Shown piece by piece: positions 1-5,471 of a stretch of DNA of 10,643 nt. The stretch is from positions 1-10,643 of the forward strand of contig VBMR01000082.1 in NCBI GenBank assembly GCA_005878325.1. The letters run 5' to 3'. The position numbers and the translations under genes were made by a program. This DNA comes from Methanobacteriota archaeon. Lineage in GTDB: Archaea > Thermoplasmatota > Thermoplasmata > RBG-16-68-12. How positions within the stretch are numbered: position 1 is the stretch's first letter; each line of letters starts with the position of its first letter. Under the pieces are notes generated by a model. That model saw nothing but the letters and a program-made list of their open reading frames with translations, was not told the origin of the DNA and did not search any database.

Positions 1-19
1 TGTCCGGATCCGCTTCCGT

Positions 20-481
20 TCAGGGAAATGGCAAGAGACTACGGAAGATCGCGTAGGCGAAGAACGAGAACAGGAGCCAGACGGTCAGGAAAACAGATGC
101 GAACAGGAAAACCCCGCGCCGCATAGCCTCCGACTGTTCTCCTTTCATGCCGCCCACGATCCAGGCGATCATCACGGTCAGCGACACCGCTAGATCCATC
201 GCGACAATCGAAATCCAGCCCAATGTACGCACGGTGCTGACGTACGCGGCGAGGTCGGGATTGCTTGGAGGCGGGTTGAAGGTCGAAGGAATGGGGATGA
301 GAAAGGTCGCATGGTACGTCACCAAGCCCACGAACAGCAGGACGCCGATGATCAACCCGAGGAGGCCCATGATCGCACTCGCCGACAGCGGCGACCGGAC
401 CCGCGGGGGCGGCTGGACCGGTGGAGGATACCAAATCTGTTGTGGCGGTGCGGTGGGTGGGGCAGTCGGAACCGGCTCCAA
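20..481 (-). CDS. Small three-helix membrane protein with proline-rich N terminus, function unknown
   Basis: I do not recognise a family by name. The 153-residue product begins with a proline-rich cytosolic-looking tail (residues 1-32, with runs such as YPPPVQPPP), followed by three hydrophobic segments at about residues 35-57, 86-110 and 122-147. The segment between helices one and two (about 58-85) is proline/serine-containing and probably loops outside. No catalytic motif is visible. The start is a TTG at 479-481, preceded on the minus strand by a purine-rich GAGAGGG (487-493) at 5-nt spacing. An internal ATG at residue 38 would delete the proline tail, so the TTG is preferred but uncertain. 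It lies 75 nt downstream of glmS on the same strand and is probably the last gene of that operon. Proline-rich tail plus few helices is common in archaeal membrane proteins of unknown role. Any link to amino-sugar or surface-polymer synthesis rests on position only. Confidence 0.7.
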   Translation of the reverse strand: MEPVPTAPPTAPPQQIWYPPPVQPPPRVRSPLSASAIMGLLGLIIGVLLFVGLVTYHATFLIPIPSTFNPPPSNPDLAAYVSTVRTLGWISIVAMDLAVSLTVMIAWIVGGMKGEQSEAMRRGVFLFASVFLTVWLLFSFFAYAIFRSLLPFP

Positions 482-556
482 GACATCCCTCTCGATGGAG
501 AGCTTCGTCGTGCGACATAAAGGTTCCCCGGCGTCTTCGGACCTCGCCGGTTCGGA

Positions 557-2347
557 TCACTCGACCGTGACACTCTTCGCGAGGTTCCGGGGTTTGTCGA
601 TCGGGCAGTCGTGCAAGCGCGCGACCTCGTAGGCGAAGAGTTGCAGTGCGACGCTCACCGGGACGGGCGAGAAGACCCACGGGATCTCGGGGATCTCGAT
701 TACGTCGTCCACGTACTTCGCGAGCTCCCGGTCGCCGGACGTTCCGAGGGCGAGGACGGGCGCCCCTCGCGCGCTGACCTCGCCGATGTTCGAGCGCACC
801 TTGTCGTACGTCGGATCCTGGACCGCGACCGCGATGACGGGGGTCTGCGGCGTCACGAGGGCGAGGGGTCCGTGTTTCAGTTCCCCCGCCGCATACGCCT
901 CGGCGTGGATGTAGGAGATTTCCTTGAGTTTCAACGCGCCCTCCAGGGCGACGGGATAGTTCGCGTGGCGGCCGATGTAGAAGATGTCCCGGGCGTTCCC
1001 GTACTTCGCCGCGAGGGCGCGAATCTCCGCCGACCGGTCCAGGACATTCTGGACGGTCCTTGGGAGCGACCGCAGCTGGTCCTTGAGCCGATCGAGATCG
1101 TCGTATCCCAGGGTCCCGCGGTCCTGCCCCATCTTGAGCGCGATCAGGTAGAGGACGATCAACTGGGCGATGAAGGTCTTCGTCCCCGCGACCGCGATCT
1201 CGATCCCGGCGCGGGTGTAGAGGGTCGTGTCCACCTCCCGCGTGAGGCTGGACCCCAGGATGTTCGTGATGCCGAGGGTCTTGCAGCCGCGCCGCCGGGC
1301 CTCCCGCGCCGCGCCAAGCGTGTCGGCCGTCTCGCCGCTCTGCGTGATCAGGATCACGAGCGGCCGGTCGGTGGGCCCTTGGCTGTACCGATACTCGGAG
1401 GCGAGCTCCGCGGACGCCGGGATGCGGGCGATTTCCTCCAGGATGTACTTTCCGATCATCGCCGCATGATACGACGTCCCGCAGGCGACGAGCTTGACGC
1501 TCGTGATGCCTTCGGAGAGGAAGCCGTCCACCTCGAGGTTCGCGAGGCGGCCGAGGAGGGTCTCGTGGATCGCCTTCGGGGCTTCGTGGATCTCCTTCAG
1601 CATGAAGTGGTCGAAGCCGCCCTTCTCCGCATCCTCGAGGGACCAGGTGATCCGCTGCGGCTCCCGGGTCACGGCGTGGCCTTCGAGGTCCTTGATCGCG
1701 ACGCCTTTCGGCGTGATCACGACCATCTCCTTGTCCATCACGTACAGGACGCGGTCCGTGTATCGCAGGAGCGCGGGCACGTCGGAGGCGAGGAAGTTCT
1801 CATCGGGCCCGAGGCCGATGACCAGCGGACTCTCGTTCCTGGCACCGACGACGCGCCCCGGTTCGTCCGCGTGGACGGCCAGGATCGCATACGAGCCGCG
1901 GGCCTCATGGAGCGCCTTCCGCGTCGCATCCTCGAGGTCTCCTTCGTAGTAGGATTCGATCAGATGGACGAGGCTCTCCGTGTCCGTCTGCGACACGAAC
2001 CGATGGCCGCGGGCTTCGAGCTTCTCCCGCAGGGCCGCAAAGTTCTCGATGATCCCGTTGTGCGCGAGCGCGATCTTCCCCGTGCAATCGACATGGGGAT
2101 GGGCGTTCACCTTCGAAGGGGCGCCATGGGTCGCCCACCGGGTGTGGGCGAAACCGGTCGATCCGGCGATCGCCGGCAGCTGGGCCTCGAGGTTCGCGAT
2201 AAACCCTTTGTCCTTCACGACCTGGAGGGCGCTCCCGACGATCGCGACCCCCGCGCTGTCGTAGCCGCGGTACTCGAGGCGCTTGAGCCCGTCGAGCAGG
2301 ATCGGCAAGGCATTGCGTCCGCCGGCGTATCCGACGATCCCGCACAT
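557..2347 (-). CDS. glmS: Glutamine:fructose-6-phosphate aminotransferase (isomerizing)
   Basis: Converts fructose 6-phosphate and glutamine to glucosamine 6-phosphate and glutamate in the cytosol, the committing step of amino-sugar synthesis. The 596-residue length is normal for the family. The N-terminal class-II glutaminase domain (about 2-220) begins MCGIVGYAGG with the nucleophile Cys2 and contains HTRWATHG (68-75), AHNGIIEN (95-102) and QTDTE (120-124). Two SIS sugar-isomerase domains follow, with CGTSYHA (289-295) and ITQSGET (334-340) in the first, LEGALKLKEISYIHAEAY (468-485) and KHGPLAL (491-497) in the second, and the conserved C-terminal tail DKPRNLAKSVTVE (584-596). All expected landmarks are present, so it should be active. 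The ATG (2345-2347) directly abuts the TAG of the upstream GlmU-like gene (2348-2350), so the two are almost certainly cotranscribed and translationally coupled. The only visible oddity is AHNGIIEN where GHNGIIEN is commoner. Confidence 0.97.
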   Translation of the reverse strand: MCGIVGYAGGRNALPILLDGLKRLEYRGYDSAGVAIVGSALQVVKDKGFIANLEAQLPAIAGSTGFAHTRWATHGAPSKVNAHPHVDCTGKIALAHNGIIENFAALREKLEARGHRFVSQTDTESLVHLIESYYEGDLEDATRKALHEARGSYAILAVHADEPGRVVGARNESPLVIGLGPDENFLASDVPALLRYTDRVLYVMDKEMVVITPKGVAIKDLEGHAVTREPQRITWSLEDAEKGGFDHFMLKEIHEAPKAIHETLLGRLANLEVDGFLSEGITSVKLVACGTSYHAAMIGKYILEEIARIPASAELASEYRYSQGPTDRPLVILITQSGETADTLGAAREARRRGCKTLGITNILGSSLTREVDTTLYTRAGIEIAVAGTKTFIAQLIVLYLIALKMGQDRGTLGYDDLDRLKDQLRSLPRTVQNVLDRSAEIRALAAKYGNARDIFYIGRHANYPVALEGALKLKEISYIHAEAYAAGELKHGPLALVTPQTPVIAVAVQDPTYDKVRSNIGEVSARGAPVLALGTSGDRELAKYVDDVIEIPEIPWVFSPVPVSVALQLFAYEVARLHDCPIDKPRNLAKSVTVE

Positions 2348-3538
2348 CTACAGGACCCCCGCGCCCGCCGGGATCGTGCCGCGGAGCCGGGCACCGGATT
2401 CGACCCGCGCCCGTTCGTTGATGACCGTCCCCGGCGAGACGCTGACCCCATTCCCGATCTCCGTGTCCTCGCCGATCAGGGCCCCGACTTGGGGGACCGA
2501 GTGCCACTCCCCCTCGATCTGCACGTCTCCCGATCCGGAGGCGGCGAGGAGCCCCGCCCGCGCGACGACTCCGGAGCCGATGACGCTGTCCTGGACGACG
2601 CAAGCGGGCCCGAGGATCACGTCGTCCATGAGGATCGAGTTCGCGACCGAGGTGTGCGCACCGATCCGGACGTTCTTCCCGAGGCTCGTGGAGGGGAGGA
2701 GGACCGCGTTCGGCCCGATCTCACGTCCGGGGCCGATCGAGAGCGGGCCTTGGAGGTAGGCGCCGGACCGGATCGCGCAGCCGTCCCCGATCGAGACGCG
2801 ACCGCGGATCGTGACCCGGGGCTCGATCGTCCCCGCGCGGACCTCGTGGGTCCCTTTCAGGATCGTCGCGTTCAGCCGGAGGAGGTCCCACGGATACAGA
2901 GCATCGACCCACGTGCCCTTCGTCCGGACCGCGAGGACCTCGGTCTCCTGCGCGAGGCTCGAGACCGCGCTCGGGAGGTCGTGCTTCCCGAGAGCTGCGA
3001 GGCGCTCGATTTCCTTGAAGATTCGGCCGTCGAGGGCGTAGGCCCCCGTGTTGATCAGGTTCGAGATGATCTCGGGCGGTTTCTCCGTGATCGCGACCAG
3101 CCTTTCGCCTTGGACCGTGACGACTCCGTAGGAGCGGGGCCGCTCGCTCTGCGTGATCAGGACCGCGGGCTTCGCGCCGTTGCCGAGGAGGTCCTCGACG
3201 AAACGGCCGTCGACCATGTTGCTCCCGTTCAGGACGAGGAACGGGCCCTCGAGGTGGGGCCGGGCCTCCGACACGCCGTGCGCCGTGCCGAGCTGCTTCT
3301 GCTGCGTGACGTACGTGATGCGGGCGTGGAACGACTTTCCGTCCTGGAAGTGGGATTGAATCCGCTCGCGCCGATAACCGACGACGAAAACCAGGTCCCT
3401 TACCCCGTTCTCGACCAGGGCCTGGACGACGGACTCGAGGAGCGGCCGGTTCCCGACCGGGATCATGACCTTCGGGACCGACGCGGTGAAGGGGCCCATC
3501 CGGGCGCCCTCTCCGGCCGCGAGGATCACGGCTTTCAC
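2348..3538 (-). CDS. GlmU-like sugar-1-phosphate nucleotidyltransferase with left-handed beta-helix domain
   Basis: The 396-residue product has an N-terminal nucleotidyltransferase fold (about 1-230) opening MKAVILAAGEGARMG with VPKVMIPVGNRPLLE (21-35), QLGTAHG (82-88) and GTWVDALYPWDLL (208-220). A hexapeptide-repeat beta-helix (about 235-396) follows. This is the layout of archaeal bifunctional GlmU-type enzymes (Sulfolobus ST0452, Methanocaldococcus MJ1101), which make UDP-GlcNAc from GlcN-1-P; partnership with adjacent glmS supports an amino-sugar role. The start chosen is GTG at 3536-3538. It has a perfect GGAGGT 9 nt upstream and the family motif begins at once, whereas an ATG at 3572-3574 would add 12 unrelated residues. 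Oddities: the usual metal-binding Asp in the LNGD motif is Ser106 (LNGSN), and the region aligned by eye with the ST0452 acetyltransferase site (about 304-345) lacks the expected His, Tyr, Asn and Lys residues. It may be only a nucleotidyltransferase, on GlcNAc-1-P or another sugar phosphate. Family confidence is high, substrate confidence low. Confidence 0.9.
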   Translation of the reverse strand: MKAVILAAGEGARMGPFTASVPKVMIPVGNRPLLESVVQALVENGVRDLVFVVGYRRERIQSHFQDGKSFHARITYVTQQKQLGTAHGVSEARPHLEGPFLVLNGSNMVDGRFVEDLLGNGAKPAVLITQSERPRSYGVVTVQGERLVAITEKPPEIISNLINTGAYALDGRIFKEIERLAALGKHDLPSAVSSLAQETEVLAVRTKGTWVDALYPWDLLRLNATILKGTHEVRAGTIEPRVTIRGRVSIGDGCAIRSGAYLQGPLSIGPGREIGPNAVLLPSTSLGKNVRIGAHTSVANSILMDDVILGPACVVQDSVIGSGVVARAGLLAASGSGDVQIEGEWHSVPQVGALIGEDTEIGNGVSVSPGTVINERARVESGARLRGTIPAGAGVL

Positions 3539-3547
3539 GGGATGCCA

Positions 3548-3553
3548 ACCTCC
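3548..3553 (-). promoter_or_regulatory. Shine-Dalgarno site deciding the GlmU-like start
   Basis: On the minus strand this reads GGAGGT, the full anti-16S match, 9 nt before the GTG at 3538. It decides the start in favour of that GTG over the upstream ATG at 3574. A CCTCC at 3566-3570 (minus strand) just upstream could pair with it in the transcript across a 12-nt loop, hiding the site. Confidence 0.85.
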
Positions 3554-3629
3554 GTACCGAGGCGAGGAGGGCATGGGGCATGCCGATGCCTTAGCCCTTC
3601 CGCATCACGTTGCTCACCCGATAACGTCG

Positions 3630-3645
3630 GATTCCGGCCGGAATC
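3630..3645. repeat. 16-bp perfect palindrome upstream of the glm operon
   Basis: The stretch GATTCCGGCCGGAATC equals its own reverse complement over all 16 bases. It sits 92 nt upstream of the GTG of the GlmU-like gene and 122 nt upstream of the divergent regulator. It could be an operator for a dimeric winged-helix protein (the neighbouring regulator is an obvious candidate) or, if transcribed, the stem of a hairpin. Which of these it is cannot be told from the sequence. Confidence 0.6.
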
Positions 3646-3690
3646 GGGGAAGGCACCGAGCGTTTGCATCGCAGGTTCCGAAGGTCTCCG

Positions 3691-3700
3691 AATACTAAAG
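3691..3700 (-). promoter_or_regulatory. Possible TATA box for the glm operon
   Basis: On the minus strand this reads CTTTAGTATT within an AT-rich patch. With usual archaeal spacing, transcription would begin near 3669, giving a leader of about 130 nt before the GTG at 3538. This is a motif-level guess; other AT-rich positions nearby could serve. Confidence 0.35.
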
Positions 3701-3730
3701 ACTCTTCTAAACATTTCCGATTACCATTAC

Positions 3731-3741
3731 AAATATCTTAA
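3731..3741 (+). promoter_or_regulatory. TATA-like promoter for the S-layer-C-like regulator
   Basis: AAATATCTTAA lies in the most AT-rich part of the intergenic region, centred about 32 nt before the ATG at 3768. Archaeal initiation roughly 25 nt downstream of the TATA centre would put the first base a few nucleotides before the ATG. No Shine-Dalgarno site is visible there, so the mRNA is probably leaderless or nearly so. Confidence 0.6.
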
Positions 3742-3767
3742 TAGCACTGGATTCCTCTGCACAACGA

Positions 3768-4709
3768 ATGGTCCAACGCTGGTTGGTCGAGGAGACCCCG
3801 CAAGGGACGATCGGCCGAGAGGTCCAGATCATCGATCGGCCCGATCGGATCGGCGCCCTCAGTTCCCCTCTCGCGTGGAAGATCCTGCACGAGCTCGCGA
3901 AGGCGCCCGACTACCCGAACGCCCTCGCCTCGCGTTTGAAGGTGCACGAACAGAAGGTGTACTATCACGCGAGACGGCTCCAGGCGGCCGGGCTACTCGA
4001 GGTCGTCCGGGAGGAGCCGAAACGGGGGGCCGCAGCACGGTTCCTCGCTCCGACGGCCGAGGCGTTCGCGATTGTCCTGAAGGGGCGCGGGACCCCGATG
4101 ACCTCGCCGATGCTGCCGCACGCGGGGATCGTCACCCAGTTCCTCGAAGAATTCTCCCATGACGGACGGTTCGCGGGCTCGATCGTCGTCGGGTCCCCGT
4201 ACACGCACGGCCCCTTCAACACGACGTCCCGCGATTCTCCGTACGCGGTCGAACTGGGCTTCTTCCTCGGGCGGCTGTTCGGTCTTCCGAAGGGCCTCGT
4301 CGTGCGCTTGGACACCGAGGTCAAGGCGCAGGGAGCGGAGAAGGAGGACCTGATCCTCGTCGGGGGTCCCGTCGCGAACATCATCACGATGGACCTGAAC
4401 CCCCACCTCGCGGTGAACTTCGATTGGAAGCAGGTCTGGAGGATGGAGTCCTCCCGCACGCGGAAGCCTTACTCGGACGAACAGGTCGGGTTGATTGCGA
4501 AGGTCCGGAGTCCCTGGAACGCCGCGAAGACGATCGTCCTCCTGAGCGGCCTTCATGCGGTGGGGACGATGGCCGCGATCCTGGGGCTGACGCGCTTCGC
4601 GGAGGACGTCCTGGACGGGTACACGCCCGGAGAGGATTTCTATCGGGTCGTCGCGGGGCAGGACCGGGACGGCGACGGCCGGCTCGACGCCGTGTCCATC
4701 CTCGAATGA
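3768..4709 (+). CDS. Winged-helix (ArsR-type) protein fused to an S-layer C-terminal-like domain
   Basis: The 313-residue protein has a winged-helix domain at about residues 28-82. SSPLAWKILHELAKAP opens it, a recognition-helix region follows around LKVHEQKVYYHARRLQAAG, and a KRGAAARF wing comes after. The remainder (about 112-313) resembles the archaeal S-layer protein C-terminal domain: VVGSPYTHGPFNTTSRDSPY, a DLILVGGPVANIIT motif near 195-207, SPWNAAKTIVLLSGLHAVGT near 248-267, and a closing acidic loop DRDGDGRLDAVSILE like the calcium-loop tail of S-layer proteins. No signal peptide or membrane segment is visible, so it should be cytosolic, making a surface-type domain on a DNA-binding protein notable. 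Likely a transcription regulator whose C-terminal domain senses or oligomerises (inference). The ATG has a well-placed TATA box and no RBS. It is divergent from the glm operon and could regulate it. Its stop abuts the stop of the convergent regulator. Confidence 0.88.
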   Translation: MVQRWLVEETPQGTIGREVQIIDRPDRIGALSSPLAWKILHELAKAPDYPNALASRLKVHEQKVYYHARRLQAAGLLEVVREEPKRGAAARFLAPTAEAFAIVLKGRGTPMTSPMLPHAGIVTQFLEEFSHDGRFAGSIVVGSPYTHGPFNTTSRDSPYAVELGFFLGRLFGLPKGLVVRLDTEVKAQGAEKEDLILVGGPVANIITMDLNPHLAVNFDWKQVWRMESSRTRKPYSDEQVGLIAKVRSPWNAAKTIVLLSGLHAVGTMAAILGLTRFAEDVLDGYTPGEDFYRVVAGQDRDGDGRLDAVSILE

Positions 4710-5372
4710 TCAACCGAGGGTCACGCTCTCGAACGGGATCTGGTCCTCGAGCTTTTTGTTCGCCTCTTCGATCGCGCGGATCGCTTCCGCGGCCCGCTCC
4801 TCCGGGAGGACGAGCATCACGTCGAGCCCGAGTTCGGCGGCTTCCACGCTGGCCGGGAGCACCCCGAACTCGATCCGCGGCGTGAGCCCCAGCTCCTTCG
4901 CCGCGACATGGCCGACAACGTCCATCGCGGCCACGATCGGATTCCGAACGACGTCCCCCTTCGCCGCATCCCGGACGGCGACGCCCGAGGAGGGGGAAGA
5001 ACGGCCCCCGTACGCCACGAGGAACCCGTCCTCCATGAACAGTCCGACCCGGGCGCCCTTCGAGATCGCCGTGCGGGCGAACGCCGCGGTCGTCTCGACG
5101 AATGCCATCTCCTTCCCGGCGCGATCGACGAAATCCCGTAACTCGTGCAGTCGGTCGTGGAGGAACTCGACCCCCTTTTTCGTGGCGCGATATTCGCCGC
5201 CGGACAACGCGAGGAGGCCATCCGCCTCCAGGCCGTGCGCGTACTCAGAGGCGCCCTGGACCGTCATGCCGAGTCGCTCCGCGATCGTTCGCAATCGAGA
5301 GTGCCGACTCGTCGTGACCTCATAGAGGAAGAGGAGCCGCGTGCTCAGGCGCAGGTTTCGCAGGAGATCCAT
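4710..5372 (-). CDS. Archaeal winged-helix transcriptional regulator with conserved C-terminal domain
   Basis: A 220-residue protein counted from the ATG at 5370-5372. The N-terminal winged helix (about 8-75) has a clear helix-turn-helix (LRTIAERLGMTVQGASEYAH, 27-46) and wing (GGEYRATKKGVEFLHDRL, 58-75). The C-terminal part (about 85-220) resembles the conserved domain of a family of euryarchaeal HTH proteins of uncertain ligand (DUF7839-like, by eye): AISKGARVGLFMEDGFLVAY, a DAAKGDVV segment and an alternating hydrophobic tail ending in VTLG. A TTG at 5409-5411 would add 13 atypical residues (with a Cys and two Pro), and has no RBS. The ATG begins right where the HTH family usually starts, so it is preferred. 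It is divergent from the beta-propeller operon, with a 99-nt shared promoter region, and convergent with the S-layer-C-like regulator. Control of the propeller operon is a positional inference. Confidence 0.88.
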   Translation of the reverse strand: MDLLRNLRLSTRLLFLYEVTTSRHSRLRTIAERLGMTVQGASEYAHGLEADGLLALSGGEYRATKKGVEFLHDRLHELRDFVDRAGKEMAFVETTAAFARTAISKGARVGLFMEDGFLVAYGGRSSPSSGVAVRDAAKGDVVRNPIVAAMDVVGHVAAKELGLTPRIEFGVLPASVEAAELGLDVMLVLPEERAAEAIRAIEEANKKLEDQIPFESVTLG

Positions 5373-5471
5373 GGGATGGCATGGGAGAGCCAATTCAAAA
5401 GGGCCCGCCAAAATTCTTATGTACTCAAGTTCATCGGATACTTATCAAACGGGTTTGAGGAGGAGCATCAG
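5373..5471. promoter_or_regulatory. Divergent promoter region between HTH regulator and beta-propeller operon
   Basis: A 99-nt region with AT-rich patches at 5391-5402, 5409-5422 and 5436-5449. For the plus strand, AATTCTTATG (5412-5421) is placed to give a short leader that contains the Shine-Dalgarno site at 5457-5465; GATACTTATC (5437-5446) would start transcription after that site and is less fitting. On the minus strand, TTTTGAATT-like sequence about 24 nt before the ATG at 5372, or the boxes further out, could serve the regulator, which shows no RBS. The regulator probably binds here (inference). Confidence 0.5.
5457..5465 (+). promoter_or_regulatory. Shine-Dalgarno site deciding the beta-propeller start
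   Basis: GAGGAGGAG ends 6 nt before the GTG at 5472-5474. This GTG is followed directly by a signal peptide, so it is the real start even though the frame is open for another 327 nt upstream, where it runs antisense to the regulator. Confidence 0.85.

Larger units (their letters stand above)
3539..3767. promoter_or_regulatory. Divergent intergenic region between the glm operon and the S-layer-C-like regulator
   Basis: I find no gene in these 229 nt. The part next to the regulator (about 3690-3746) is markedly AT-rich compared with the surrounding GC-rich DNA and holds TATA-like boxes for both directions. The part next to the glm operon (3539-3660) is GC-rich and full of self-complementary segments: a 16-bp palindrome at 3630-3645, CCCGAT/ATCGGG at 3617-3622 and 3643-3648, ACGTT/AACGT at 3607-3611 and 3623-3627, and an 8-bp pairing (one G-U in the minus-strand RNA) between 3585-3592 and 3650-3657. 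If the minus-strand promoter is at 3691-3700, these would lie in a leader of about 130 nt. Confidence 0.6.

Noticed and set aside
1..19. Sequence beyond the membrane-protein stop at the left edge
   Set aside because: Only 19 nt, with no recognisable terminator or gene end.
3539..3669. glmS ribozyme-like element
   Set aside because: That ribozyme is known from bacterial glmS leaders, and here the first gene is the GlmU-like one. I see no match to its conserved core.
3575..3767. tRNA or other stable RNA gene in the largest intergenic gap
   Set aside because: There is no T-loop GGTTCRAATCC-type box, no cloverleaf arms and no acceptor stem pairing.
611..4162. Very long plus-strand open frame (1183 codons)
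   Set aside because: It is antisense to glmS and the GlmU-like gene and runs into the regulator in another frame. Its product is Asp/Arg-rich low complexity, as expected for the opposite strand of GC-rich coding DNA.
5145..5471. Upstream extension of the beta-propeller frame
   Set aside because: It runs antisense through the HTH regulator and the promoter region. The GTG at 5472 has GAGGAGGAG at good spacing and is followed directly by a signal peptide.
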